NCBI GenBank assembly: GCA_964567755.1
Contig: CAZMNW010000054.1
Coordinates: 1-64,000 of the forward strand
Length of the DNA stretch: 64,000 bases
Direction of reading: 5' to 3'
Source: DASRJW01 sp964567755
GTDB taxonomy: Bacteria; Krumholzibacteriota; Krumholzibacteriia; G020349025
In this document: positions 33,646 through 42,684 of the stretch, piece by piece
Position numbering within the stretch: position 1 is the first letter of the stretch
Layout: each line of letters begins with the position of its first letter
Notes under the pieces: generated by a model
The model's input: only the letters and a program-made list of their open reading frames with translations
What the model was told of the DNA's origin: nothing
Databases searched by the model: none
Translations under genes and position numbers: made by a program

Positions 33646-34833
33646 ATGGAAATCCTTCGCAAGCTCAAGAGAACGCGCTCGAGGCGCCGCCTGGCGCTCA
33701 TTGCGCTCGGCGTCCTTCTACTCGGTCTCTTCGTCTCGAGCCTCATCCCCATCCTGAGCGGACGAACCAGCCCACCGGCGTATAGCCGTGAGGCTGCATT
33801 CCGCGCCTTCGTGCAAGCGGAAAAGCATGCCGCGCCGCGTTGGGCGCCGCGGGAGCATGCGGCAGCCAAGAAGCTCCTGGACCAGGGCGCCTTCGAGTAT
33901 CGACGGCAAGCGGCGCGTTTCCTACCACTGCGGAACTTTGCCGAGGCCCGGCAGATCCTGGCGCAATCCGAGCAGCGCGCATGGGACGCGGCGAACGCGG
34001 CGCTCTCGGCCGAAAGCTCGGCCAAGGAACGCACGCGCGAAAGGCTGCAGCAAGCCAGCGAGCTCGTCACCATCGGGCGCGATTTCAGCATCCTGATCCC
34101 GCTGTCGCACTACGAGCGCACGTTGTTGACGCGCGCACAGCTCAGCCTCGACGAAGCCAAGGTTCGCTATGCCGATGGCGAATATGGCGCCGGTCTGGCT
34201 TTGGCCGCCGAAGCCGAGTCCGTCGCCAGTCGCGTCGGCTCTGCGTGCTCGGAGCGCGCCGGCCGCTATGCCGACACCAGCCTGGTCGAGAGATGGCGCC
34301 GGATGGTGGAGGAAACCGTGGCCTGGTCGCGGCGCACCGGCCAAGCCGTCATCGTGGTCAGCAAGGCGGCGCACTCGCTGACTCTGTATCGCAACGGCAC
34401 GCCCCGCCGCAGCTTCCGGGCCGACATCGGCCGCAACAGTGTCGCCAACAAGACCGTGGCCGGAGACTTGGCGACTCCCGAGGGTAAGTACCGCATCGTC
34501 GCCAAGAAAGATGTCGGCCAGTCGCGCTATCACCGGGCGTTGTTGCTGGATTATCCGACGCCAGCGGATCTGGAGGTCTTCCGCCGCCTGCGCCGTTCGG
34601 GCAAGATTCGCGCGAGCGAGCCTGGCGGCCAGATCGAGATCCACGGCGAGGGCGGGCGCTCGAAGGATTGGACGCGTGGCTGCGTCGCGATCGCCAATCC
34701 CGAGATGGACGCGCTCTTCCACGCCGTGGACGTCGGCACGCCAGTCGTCATCGTCGGCAGCCAAGGGGACGGGGGCCCGTTCGTCGAGCTGGTCGAACGC
34801 TTCCGTGCCGCGCAAAGCGGGGCTGTCCCATGA
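33646..34833 (+). CDS. membrane-anchored L,D-transpeptidase (YkuD domain)
   Basis: 395 residues. N-terminal membrane anchor (about 14-38), a helical periplasmic region (about 45-235), then a YkuD catalytic domain (about 250-370). The active-site motif is present as His333 (EIHGEGG) and Cys346 (WTRGCVAI); the usual S/T-x-G-C is T-R-G-C. The enzyme would form 3-3 peptidoglycan cross-links or attach proteins to the wall. The start lacks a good ribosome-binding site. Its TGA overlaps the ATG of a second L,D-transpeptidase. Confidence 0.88.
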   Translation: MEILRKLKRTRSRRRLALIALGVLLLGLFVSSLIPILSGRTSPPAYSREAAFRAFVQAEKHAAPRWAPREHAAAKKLLDQGAFEYRRQAARFLPLRNFAEARQILAQSEQRAWDAANAALSAESSAKERTRERLQQASELVTIGRDFSILIPLSHYERTLLTRAQLSLDEAKVRYADGEYGAGLALAAEAESVASRVGSACSERAGRYADTSLVERWRRMVEETVAWSRRTGQAVIVVSKAAHSLTLYRNGTPRRSFRADIGRNSVANKTVAGDLATPEGKYRIVAKKDVGQSRYHRALLLDYPTPADLEVFRRLRRSGKIRASEPGGQIEIHGEGGRSKDWTRGCVAIANPEMDALFHAVDVGTPVVIVGSQGDGGPFVELVERFRAAQSGAVP

Positions 34834-35567
34834 GCCAGGGTCCACACGGTCCGAGTCATCCGGTTGCGGTCGCGAGCGCGCCGGTGCCTGCTGCGCCGCC
34901 TGCGAGTGCTGCGCCGGTCACCACGGCATCGCCTGCAACACCGCGACCGCGGCGGGTGCGACTCCCCATCGTGGTCATGAGCGCGGGACTCGGCATCATG
35001 CTCGGGCTCGCGGTGTGGGGGAGCGGCTACAAGTACACGCCGATGCGAGTTGGTGGGGCTCCAGTGAATCCTCCGCTCGACGGCGAACAGAAACGCCAGA
35101 TCGCCAGGCTCCAGCGTTACGTGCCGCGCGATCCGTTCATTGTCGTCGATGCCGCCCACAATCGGCTGTATTTGCGCGCCGGGGACGCGGTGAAGCTGGA
35201 TGCGGTGTGTTCGTCGGGGTCGGGGATGATTCTCAAGGATATAGGCGACGAGCGGCACTGGGTCTTCGACACGCCGCGCGGCCATTTCAGAATCCTCAAC
35301 ATCACACGCAATCCAGTGTGGAAAAAACCCGACTGGGCCTTCGTCGAGGAAGGCAAACCGATTCCGCGTGACCCGAACGAGCGTTTCGAGGCCGGTGTGC
35401 TCGGAGAATACGGCATGTATTTCGGCGATGGGTTCCTGATCCACGGCACGTTGTACGAGCGCCTTCTCGGCCGCAGCGTCACGCATGGTTGCATCCGTCT
35501 CGGGCGCGAGGATCTGCGCGCGCTGTACGCCAGCGCGCGCGTGGGCACGGCGGTCTACATTTACTGA
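34830..35567 (+). CDS. second L,D-transpeptidase (YkuD domain)
   Basis: 245 residues from ATG 34830, which overlaps the stop of the first transpeptidase (ATGA). A Pro/Ala-rich cytoplasmic N-terminus precedes one membrane helix (about 50-70). The YkuD domain holds His205 (LIHGTLYE) and Cys221 with SVTHGCIRL, a full catalytic motif. It is closer to the classical ErfK/YbiS type than its neighbour. Two different transpeptidases in tandem suggest separate roles, such as cross-linking versus anchoring; that is inference. Confidence 0.9.
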   Translation: MSQGPHGPSHPVAVASAPVPAAPPASAAPVTTASPATPRPRRVRLPIVVMSAGLGIMLGLAVWGSGYKYTPMRVGGAPVNPPLDGEQKRQIARLQRYVPRDPFIVVDAAHNRLYLRAGDAVKLDAVCSSGSGMILKDIGDERHWVFDTPRGHFRILNITRNPVWKKPDWAFVEEGKPIPRDPNERFEAGVLGEYGMYFGDGFLIHGTLYERLLGRSVTHGCIRLGREDLRALYASARVGTAVYIY

Positions 35568-35602
35568 GGCACGCGAGCCCCTTGGTTCGACGGGAGCGCA
35601 AA

Positions 35603-36343
35603 GTGGACGAGATCGAACGCGATGGCTGCACCCCCGACGCCTCGGGGCGCTGGCGTTGCCGCGCGCGCCGCGGCATGGGCGCGGCGGCCGCCGCACTGGC
35701 GGCGACGTCGCTGCTCGCGGCCAGCGGGAGCACCGCGCACGCCAAGGACACGACGGACAGCACGGCAGCAGCACGGCCGAGCCCGCTCGCGTTGCAACTC
35801 GAAATGGCTGCCCGTAACCGCTTCTATCTCGAGGTCGATGGGAGTGGCGGCGCCATGCGCCTGAAGCTGGACGGGGTCACGTTGCGCGCGTACCCGCTGC
35901 TCGGCTTGGAACACGGGACGCCGCGACTCGCGTTCTTCACGCTCGGCGACAACGCCGGCGCCCCCGATGGCATTCATCCCGTGGGCAGCATCGATCCACT
36001 CCGCCCGGAGGTCCGGCTCGAGATTCAGCCACCCGATCCCAACGCCCCCGACAGCACACTGCCGGTGTTTCAGCCGCCGCCGAGCATCGAGGAGATGTCT
36101 GTGCCGTGGAATTATTCGATCCGCTTCGAGGACGGATTGACGCTCGCCGTGACGTCGCCACGCGAAATGGCAGCGACCGGTTTCAAAGCCCTGGCGGGCG
36201 CGGTACGCGACAAGTTCGCCGATTGCCGCGAGGCTGTCGCCGTGCGCCGCCCGCACTTGCGTGTCGTCCTGGAGCGCGCCGACGCCCAGCATCTTTACCG
36301 TTCGCTGCCACCCGAGACGGATTGCCTCGTCCTCGGGCCCTGA
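35603..36343 (+). CDS. secreted protein of unknown function in the L,D-transpeptidase operon
   Basis: I do not recognise this family. From GTG 35603 (GGGAG 6 bases upstream) it has 246 residues with a signal peptide whose hydrophobic part is at about 25-40 and likely cleavage after AHA (47). The mature part is mixed alpha/beta without Cys pairs or known catalytic motifs; it ends in a short RSLPPETDCLVLGP tail. It begins 36 bases after the second transpeptidase stop and is probably co-transcribed, so a cell-wall function is plausible. An internal ATG at residue 25 would give a shorter signal peptide. Confidence 0.72.
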   Translation: MDEIERDGCTPDASGRWRCRARRGMGAAAAALAATSLLAASGSTAHAKDTTDSTAAARPSPLALQLEMAARNRFYLEVDGSGGAMRLKLDGVTLRAYPLLGLEHGTPRLAFFTLGDNAGAPDGIHPVGSIDPLRPEVRLEIQPPDPNAPDSTLPVFQPPPSIEEMSVPWNYSIRFEDGLTLAVTSPREMAATGFKALAGAVRDKFADCREAVAVRRPHLRVVLERADAQHLYRSLPPETDCLVLGP

Positions 36344-36397
36344 CTCCCCCATCGCCGCCCAAGGCTGGAGTAAACTCCCGCCTCCGGAAGGAGTGCG

Positions 36398-37678
36398 ATG
36401 AGCACCCGTGTTCTTCTGCGAAGTCTGGCGCTCGTCGGCGCCATCGCCACGCTCGCGGCGCCGGCGCTTGCAGCGCCGGACACCGACGCGCGTGTCCGGC
36501 GCATCCTGCGCGCCGTGCCGCTCGTCGATGGCCACAACGACCTCCCATGGCGTCTGCGTGAGAAAGTGCAGGGTCGCCTCACCGCCCTCGACATCGGCCA
36601 GGACACCGCCGTGCACGAGTCGTTGCAAACGGACCTGTTGCGGCTGCGGCGCGGCGGCGTCGGCGCGCAGTTCTGGTCGGTCTATGTCCCGGCGGAGCAA
36701 CCGCAAGCAGATGCCGTCGTCGCCGTGGTCGAGCAAATCGATCTCGTGCATCGCATGGTGCAACGCTATCCCGACGTGCTTGCGATCGCGCGCACCGCCG
36801 CGGACATCGAGCGCATCCACCGCGATCAGCGTATTGCCGCCCTCATTGGCATCGAGGGCGGCCATTGCGTCGACAACTCGCTCGCAGTGCTGCGGCAACT
36901 GTACGCTCTCGGCGCTCGCTATATGACTTTGACCCACAACCTCGGCACCGACTGGGCGGACGCGTGCAGCGCGGCGCCGGTGCATCAGGGGCTCTCGCCA
37001 TTTGGCATCGAGGTGGTGGGTGAGATGAATCGCCTCGGCATGCTGGTGGATCTCTCGCACGTCTCGGTGGCGACAATGCACGATGCTCTCGATACGAGCG
37101 CCGCACCGGTAATCTTCTCGCACTCCGCGGCGTACGCGCTCACGGATCACCTGCGCAACGTACCCGATGACGTGTTGCGCCGCCTGCCGGCGAACGGCGG
37201 CCTGATCATGGTGACCTTCGTGCCACGCTTCGTGTCGGCGGAAGTGATGGCCTACGATGCGGAGGAAGAAGCGGAAAAAGCGCGGCACGGCATCCGTTTT
37301 CCCGGCCAGACGCAGACGCTGCAAGCGCACCTCGAAGCCTGGCGGGCGGCGCATCCGGCACCGCGTGCCACGTTGCAGCAGGTCGCCGACCACATCGACC
37401 ACGTGGTGCGTGTCGCCGGCGTCGCCCATGTCGGACTCGGGTCCGACTTCGACGGCATCCCGCAGGCACCCATCGGACTCGAAGACGTGTCACGCTTCCC
37501 GGATCTCCTCGCCGAGCTGCTGCGACGCGGCTACACCGACAAAGACGTCGGCAAAATCGCCGGCGGCAACGCGCTGCGCGTGCTCCGGCGCGCCGAGGGA
37601 GTTGCACGTGAGCTGCAAGCCTCCCACCCCGCCGCCGAAACCCCCTTCCCAGGTGGCGCGAGCACCGCACGCCCCTAG
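36398..37678 (+). CDS. membrane-type dipeptidase (peptidase M19)
   Basis: 426 residues with a signal peptide (cleavage near ALA-APD). Renal-dipeptidase metal ligands are visible: His46 and Asp48 in DGHNDLP, Glu153 in IEGGH, His221 in VDLSHVS and His242 in FSHSA; GLGSDFDG follows. The family hydrolyses dipeptides, often with D-residues, so with the transpeptidases upstream it could recycle wall peptides. GGAAGGAG lies 5 bases before the ATG. It is 54 bases after the unknown gene. Confidence 0.93.
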   Translation: MSTRVLLRSLALVGAIATLAAPALAAPDTDARVRRILRAVPLVDGHNDLPWRLREKVQGRLTALDIGQDTAVHESLQTDLLRLRRGGVGAQFWSVYVPAEQPQADAVVAVVEQIDLVHRMVQRYPDVLAIARTAADIERIHRDQRIAALIGIEGGHCVDNSLAVLRQLYALGARYMTLTHNLGTDWADACSAAPVHQGLSPFGIEVVGEMNRLGMLVDLSHVSVATMHDALDTSAAPVIFSHSAAYALTDHLRNVPDDVLRRLPANGGLIMVTFVPRFVSAEVMAYDAEEEAEKARHGIRFPGQTQTLQAHLEAWRAAHPAPRATLQQVADHIDHVVRVAGVAHVGLGSDFDGIPQAPIGLEDVSRFPDLLAELLRRGYTDKDVGKIAGGNALRVLRRAEGVARELQASHPAAETPFPGGASTARP

Positions 37679-37733
37679 TGCGACCGCACGGCCCAACACC
37701 GAGCGCCGCGGAGATGAGCCCCCTGCGCTGCGC

Positions 37734-37762
37734 TTGCGCCCGCCGCCGCGCCGGTCTATAAT
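37734..37762 (+). promoter_or_regulatory. promoter of the tetR/exporter operon (nearly leaderless)
   Basis: TTGCGC (37734-37739), 17-base spacer, perfect TATAAT (37757-37762). Seven bases on is 37769, only two bases before the ATG at 37771, so the transcript has almost no leader. Confidence 0.7.
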
Positions 37763-37772
37763 ACGAACGTAT
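37761..37772 (+). promoter_or_regulatory. candidate TetR operator overlapping -10 and start codon
   Basis: ATACG-AA-CGTAT is a perfect 5+5 inverted repeat that overlaps the end of the -10 box and the first two bases of the tetR ATG. Its position suits autorepression by the encoded TetR protein; binding is inferred. Confidence 0.5.
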
Positions 37773-38379
37773 GAATGAAACGCGACCCCGCCTCCTGCAG
37801 GCGTCCAGACGCCTGTTCGCCCGCCGAGGGTACGACGGCACCTCGATCCGCGCCATCACCCGGGCAGCGCGCACCAACCTCGGCGCGGTGACCTATCACT
37901 TCGAGTCGAAGGAGCGCCTGTATCACGAAGTCTTGCGCGCGGTGACGCAGCCGCTGCAGCAAACCATTCAGAAGGCGGCGGCCGAGGCGGGTTCCCCGCT
38001 CGATCGCATCGAGAACATCTTGCGCGCCTTCTTCGCACACGTCGCCCAGGAACCGGACATGCCGGCCCTCCTCCTGCGCGAGCTGGCGTTGGAACGCCCC
38101 ATTCCCCTGCCGGTGCGCGCGGCATTGGGCGGTGTCTACGCCGCCGTCGGCAGTTGCCTCGCGGCCGGACAACAGGACGGCTCGATCGTGGGCGGCAATC
38201 CCGTGCATTTGACTCTCGGGATCGTGTCGCAGCCGGTCTACGCCGCGCTGGCGCAACGCCCTTTGCGCGAAACCATCGGGCTCGATGTACAGGAACCCAA
38301 TGCGCGCGCACGACTCGTGAACGATGTCGTCCATTTCGTGCGACGGGGGTTGCGAGCCCCCCAAGGAGACGCCGCATGA
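37771..38379 (+). CDS. TetR/AcrR-family regulator (CecR-like)
   Basis: 202 residues. N-terminal helix-turn-helix (about 5-50: ARRGYDGTSIRAITRAA, NLGAVTYHFESKERLY) and a helical ligand-binding domain. The downstream HlyD-ABC-ABC-permease-permease set matches the E. coli ybhGFSR exporter controlled by the TetR-family protein CecR (YbiH), so this is likely its counterpart. There is no ribosome-binding site before the ATG; the promoter implies leaderless translation. Its stop overlaps the tolC-like start (ATGA). Confidence 0.9.
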   Translation: MNETRPRLLQASRRLFARRGYDGTSIRAITRAARTNLGAVTYHFESKERLYHEVLRAVTQPLQQTIQKAAAEAGSPLDRIENILRAFFAHVAQEPDMPALLLRELALERPIPLPVRAALGGVYAAVGSCLAAGQQDGSIVGGNPVHLTLGIVSQPVYAALAQRPLRETIGLDVQEPNARARLVNDVVHFVRRGLRAPQGDAA

Positions 38380-39776
38380 CCCACGCAAATTTTGGCTGCA
38401 TTTCGCTGCCGCGACGGCGCTCGCCGTGGGCGCCCGCCCGAGCCCTGGCACAGGCTTTGATCTGTTTGGTGGTCTGCACCCGAAGCGCGGAGGCACAATC
38501 GACAGAGTCTCCGCTCACCCTGCACGCTGCCGCCGCGCTCGCGCTGCAGGAATTTCCCGCCATTCGCGTCGCCGTGGCGGAGAACGAGCGCGCGGATGCT
38601 GCAATCGCTGCCGCGACGGCGGCGTGGTACCCGACGGTGACTCTCGCCGCCAACGCGACACGACACGAAGAGCCGATGCTGGTCACGCCGATTCATGGCT
38701 TCACACCGGGGCTCGTGCCACCTTTCTCTCGTTCGACCTTCCAGGGAACACTCGCGTTGCACACCCTGCTCTTGGACGGCGGCGGCAGAAGCGGCCGCGG
38801 CCGAGAAGCCCGTGCGCAGGCGCACGCGACGCAGGCCGATCTCGCCGCGACGTCGCAGGAAACCCTGCACCGTGTCGTCTTCTCCTACCTTCACGTCCTC
38901 GGGCGCCAAGAGGTCTTGGCAGCGCATGACCGCCGCTTGCAAGCGCTCGCCGCCGAGCACGATCGCGTGAGGCAGCTTCTCGCCACCGGGCGCGCCGCCG
39001 ATGTCGACCTCTTGAGCGCCGACGCAGAATGGCAGCGCGCGCAAGCCGACCGCGTCGCGCACGCGAGCGCGCTCACCCTGGCCGAAGAGGATTTGGCGCG
39101 ACTGCTGCACGTCGATCCCCGTTTCACGCGCGCAGAGGCACTCGTGCATGTGGCGCGGGTCGATTCCGCGCTCGCCGACACGGACTCGTTGCTCGCCACG
39201 GCGCGCGGACACAGTCCGCGCTTGCATCAGGCTCAGGCGCAGTTCGACGCAGCAACGGCGGCGAGCGCCGTGGCGCGGAGTGCGCGCTGGCCTGTTCTCG
39301 GGATCTTCGCGCGCAGCGATGGTTGGTCGGACGCCGATGGCCACCACGCACTGGAATGGAGCGCCGGGGCCGAGATCGAGTTCGCCGTGTGGACCGGAGG
39401 CGCCCGGCGTGCGCACATCGCGGCCGCCGATGCGAGCGCTCGCGCTGCGCAGGCAGCCACGCATCTCACCGACATCGACGTCGCGCGCGACATCGACCGC
39501 GCACGCGGCGACATCCTCGAGGCCCGCGCACGCGTGGCCAGTCTGGCCGTCGCCGTGTCTCGATTCCACGAGGTGGTGCGCATTCGCCAGCTGGCGCTCT
39601 CGGCCGGGACGGGCACACAAAGAGACTATCTCGACGCCCAGGCCGATCTCCTCGATGCTCAGGCGGCACTCATCGAGGCGCGGCATCGCGACATCCTCGC
39701 CTGCAGCGCGTTGGCCCTGCACACGGGACAGCTCGACCTCGACTGGTTGCGCCAGACACTGGAGAACCGTCCATGA
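38376..39776 (+). CDS. TolC-family outer-membrane efflux protein
   Basis: 466 residues from ATG 38376, with AAGGAG 7 bases upstream and a 4-base overlap with tetR. Signal peptide ends near AEA. Two OEP repeats follow: LTLHAAAALALQEFPAIRVA and the later ARGHSPRLHQAQAQFDAA, with long Ala-rich helices and YLDAQADLLDAQAALIEARH. It is the outer-membrane duct of the exporter. E. coli ybhGFSR lacks a dedicated tolC in its operon, so inclusion here is a useful difference. Its stop overlaps the hlyD-type start by 4 bases. Confidence 0.9.
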   Translation: MTHANFGCISLPRRRSPWAPARALAQALICLVVCTRSAEAQSTESPLTLHAAAALALQEFPAIRVAVAENERADAAIAAATAAWYPTVTLAANATRHEEPMLVTPIHGFTPGLVPPFSRSTFQGTLALHTLLLDGGGRSGRGREARAQAHATQADLAATSQETLHRVVFSYLHVLGRQEVLAAHDRRLQALAAEHDRVRQLLATGRAADVDLLSADAEWQRAQADRVAHASALTLAEEDLARLLHVDPRFTRAEALVHVARVDSALADTDSLLATARGHSPRLHQAQAQFDAATAASAVARSARWPVLGIFARSDGWSDADGHHALEWSAGAEIEFAVWTGGARRAHIAAADASARAAQAATHLTDIDVARDIDRARGDILEARARVASLAVAVSRFHEVVRIRQLALSAGTGTQRDYLDAQADLLDAQAALIEARHRDILACSALALHTGQLDLDWLRQTLENRP

Positions 39777-40762
39777 AAGCGAAAAAGGCCGGGCTGTTGC
39801 CACTCGCCGCAGTGTTGGCCGCCGGCGGCTGGGTGCTGTTCTCACGCGATGCGTCCACCCTCGGCACGCTCGTCGCGTCGGGGACGGTAGAGGCCACCGA
39901 ATCGCTGCTGGGTTTCCAGTCCGCCGGGCGCATCGAGGCCGTGAACGCGCGCGAGGGCGATGCAGTCCTTGCCGGAGCGGAGCTGGCACGCCTCGAAAGC
40001 CAGGAGATGGAGGCCCGAGAGCAGCAAGCGCGCGCACAGGTCGATGTGGCGCGCGCGACACTCCGCGAGCTCGAGCACGGGTTCCTCGACGAGGAGATCG
40101 CGCAGGCGGAAGCGGCCCGCGCCGCTGCGTCGGAGCGCCGGCAGGATGCCGAGCGCGACCTCGACCGCACGCGCCGATTGCAGGAGGGGGGGGCCGTGAG
40201 CCAGGAGGCGCTGGACAAGGCGGCGCTCGCGCTCGACCAGGCGTCGAACCACCAGGAGCAAGCCGAGCAGCAATTGCAATTGCTGCGCCGCGGCCCACGC
40301 CAAGAAAGAATCGACGCGCAACGCGCGCAACTGGCGCATGCCGAGGCCTCGTTGCGTGTTGTCGAAGCCATGCTCGACCACATGGTGCTGCGCTCTCCCA
40401 CGGACGGCGTCATCACCGTGCGCCATCACGAACCCGGCGAGATCGTCGCTCCCGGCAGCGCCGTCCTCACGCTCATGAACCGGGACGATCGCTGGGTGCG
40501 CATCCACGTCGCCGAGCACCGCATCGGCGGCGTCGCACTGGGGCAAGCGGCGACCATCCGCTGCGACACATACCCCGACAAGGATTATGCGGGGGAAGTG
40601 AGCTTCATCGCCGGCGAAGCCGAATTCACCCCGAAATCGGTGCAGACCGCCGAGGAACGTGTGAGGCTCGTGTTCGCCGTCAAGGTGCGCATCCTCGTCG
40701 ACCCGCGCCAGGACCTCAAGCCCGGCATGCCGGTCGACGTACGCCTGGGGTTGTCGCCATGA
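39773..40762 (+). CDS. HlyD-family periplasmic adaptor (YbhG-like)
   Basis: 329 residues. N-terminal anchor (4-24), half-lipoyl motif SAGRIEAVNAREGDAV, a long coiled-coil hairpin (about 75-195, Glu/Gln/Arg-rich), second half-lipoyl with LRSPTDGVITVRHHEPGEIV, and a beta-barrel domain ending GMPVDVRLGL. It would bridge the inner-membrane ABC permeases and the TolC-like protein. Overlaps both neighbours by 4 bases. Confidence 0.92.
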   Translation: MKAKKAGLLPLAAVLAAGGWVLFSRDASTLGTLVASGTVEATESLLGFQSAGRIEAVNAREGDAVLAGAELARLESQEMEAREQQARAQVDVARATLRELEHGFLDEEIAQAEAARAAASERRQDAERDLDRTRRLQEGGAVSQEALDKAALALDQASNHQEQAEQQLQLLRRGPRQERIDAQRAQLAHAEASLRVVEAMLDHMVLRSPTDGVITVRHHEPGEIVAPGSAVLTLMNRDDRWVRIHVAEHRIGGVALGQAATIRCDTYPDKDYAGEVSFIAGEAEFTPKSVQTAEERVRLVFAVKVRILVDPRQDLKPGMPVDVRLGLSP

Positions 40763-41688
40763 ACCTCGCGGCGGCCGTGCACGTCGAGGCACTGAGCCGC
40801 CGTTTCGGCGCACGCGTGGCCGTCGACCGGCTCGAGTTCTCCGTGGCGCCGGGAGAGCTCTTCGGTCTGGTCGGCCCCGATGGCGCCGGCAAGACCACGA
40901 CCTTGCGCATGCTGGCCGGTGTGTTGCGCCCGACCTCCGGTGACGCGACGCTGTTCGGCACCAGCGTCGCAAGCGACCCCGAGAAGGCCAAACACCATCT
41001 CGCCTACATGCCCCAGCGCTTCGGCCTCTACACCGACCTCACCGTGCGTGAGAATCTGGATTTCTACGCCGATCTCTACCGCGTGCCGCGGCACGCACGT
41101 CCCGCCCGGCTCGAGCGTCTGTTCGCGTTCTCAGGCCTCGGTCCCTTCCAGGATCGTGTCGCAGCGCAGCTCTCCGGCGGCATGAAGCAGAAGCTGGGCT
41201 TGTCCTGTGCCCTCGTGCACCAGCCGGCGTTGCTGCTCCTCGACGAGCCGACCTTCGGGGTGGACCCCGTGTCGCGCCGGCAACTCTGGCTCATCGTCCA
41301 CGAGATGGTGGTGGAAGGGACGACGGCGATCGTGAGCACGTCCTACATGGACGAAGCCGAGCGCATGGATCGCGTCGCGCTGCTGCATCGTGGCCGCATC
41401 GTGGCGCTGGACGCCCCCGCGCGCGTGCAAGCGCGCTCTGGCGGCGTCCTTTACTCCGTGCGCGTCGCGAACTTGCGACTGGGCGCGAGCGTGCTGCGGC
41501 GCGTCGCGGGCGTGCTGCGCGTCGTCGTCTTCGGCGATTCGCTGCACGCGAGCGTCGATCCTGCCGTCGTCGGCGCCACGACGCTCGAGTCGGCAATCGC
41601 TGCACTCGGCCCGGGCCTCGTGCAACGGATCGAGCCGTCGATGGAGGACGCCTTCATCGCCCTGATCGAGGCGGATGCAACCTCATGA
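40759..41688 (+). CDS. ABC exporter ATP-binding protein (YbhF N-half-like)
   Basis: 309 residues. Walker A GPDGAGKTTT, signature LSGGMKQK, Walker B LLLLDEPTFGVDP and a C-terminal tail of ~80 residues. Corresponds to the first half of the fused E. coli YbhF. Starts with ATGA overlap and ends with ATGA overlap to the second ATPase. Confidence 0.93.
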   Translation: MNLAAAVHVEALSRRFGARVAVDRLEFSVAPGELFGLVGPDGAGKTTTLRMLAGVLRPTSGDATLFGTSVASDPEKAKHHLAYMPQRFGLYTDLTVRENLDFYADLYRVPRHARPARLERLFAFSGLGPFQDRVAAQLSGGMKQKLGLSCALVHQPALLLLDEPTFGVDPVSRRQLWLIVHEMVVEGTTAIVSTSYMDEAERMDRVALLHRGRIVALDAPARVQARSGGVLYSVRVANLRLGASVLRRVAGVLRVVVFGDSLHASVDPAVVGATTLESAIAALGPGLVQRIEPSMEDAFIALIEADATS

Positions 41689-42629
41689 TCCCCGACATCA
41701 CCATCGAGGCCGTGCACCTGACGCGCAAGTTCGGCCGTTTCGTCGCCGTGGACGATGTTTCCTTCGCCGTGCAACGCGGCGAGGTCCTCGGCTTCCTCGG
41801 TCCCAACGGCGCCGGCAAGACCACCACCCTCAAGATGCTGGCGGGGCTGCTGCGTCCGACCGCAGGCGGCGGCCGCGTCGCTGGCTTCGACCTGCAGCGC
41901 CAGGCCGAGGACATCAAGCGTCACATCGGGTACATGTCGCAGCAGTTCTCGCTCTATGCCGACCTGACCGTGGAAGAAAACATCGAATTCTTCGCCGGCC
42001 TTTACGGCGTCCCCCGCGCGCGCCGCCGCGAGCGCCGCGACTGGGTCCTGGAGATGGCGGACCTCACGGCGCAGCGTCAGCAGCCGAGCGGCGCGTTGGC
42101 GCTCGGATGGAAGCAGCGCCTCGCTTTAGGATGCGCCGTCTTGCACGAACCCCCGCTGCTGTTTCTCGACGAACCGACCTCCGGGGTCGACCCATTGTCG
42201 CGACGGCGATTCTGGGAACTGATTCAGAGCATGACGGAAGACGGGCGAACGGTGCTGGTGAGCACGCATGCCATGGAGGAAGCGGAGTACTGCCATCGCT
42301 TGGCGCTCATGAACCGCGGCCGCTTGATCGCGCTCGACGCACCCTCGGTGGTGCGGCAGCAACTTGGATCCCCACTGCTCGAATTGCGCGTGGACGACGC
42401 CGTGGCGACCGTGCGCGCCCTGCAGGGCTTGCCGGAAATCGACGAAGCCGGGATCTTCGGTCGCAGCGTGCACGTGGTCGTGGCCGACCGCGAGCGGGCG
42501 TATGCCGCCATCCGGCAACGGCTCGCTGCGCGCGGTCTCGCGCTCTTAGGCATGCACGAGATCTCCCCCACGCTCGAGGACGTCTTCATCGCTCTCGTCC
42601 GCGATCAGGGTGGCGCCGTGCAAGGCTGA
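41685..42629 (+). CDS. ABC exporter ATP-binding protein (YbhF C-half-like, degenerate signature)
   Basis: 314 residues. Walker A GPNGAGKTTT and Walker B LLFLDEPTSGVDP are intact, but the LSGGQ signature is replaced by GALALGWKQR. This change is, to my knowledge, typical for the second half of YbhF/RbbA-like proteins rather than a sign of decay. The heterodimer with the preceding ATPase would have one normal and one unusual composite site. It overlaps the previous gene by 4 bases. Confidence 0.92.
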   Translation: MIPDITIEAVHLTRKFGRFVAVDDVSFAVQRGEVLGFLGPNGAGKTTTLKMLAGLLRPTAGGGRVAGFDLQRQAEDIKRHIGYMSQQFSLYADLTVEENIEFFAGLYGVPRARRRERRDWVLEMADLTAQRQQPSGALALGWKQRLALGCAVLHEPPLLFLDEPTSGVDPLSRRRFWELIQSMTEDGRTVLVSTHAMEEAEYCHRLALMNRGRLIALDAPSVVRQQLGSPLLELRVDDAVATVRALQGLPEIDEAGIFGRSVHVVVADRERAYAAIRQRLAARGLALLGMHEISPTLEDVFIALVRDQGGAVQG

Positions 42630-42684
42630 GCAAGCCATGGGTTCGAGCCGGCCAGTCACAGCCGTGCCAGCGAAAGGAAGCCAG

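Noticed and set aside
41685..42629. Decayed ABC ATPase because of the missing LSGGQ
   Set aside because: Walker A, Walker B and length are intact and the same change is typical of YbhF-type second halves.
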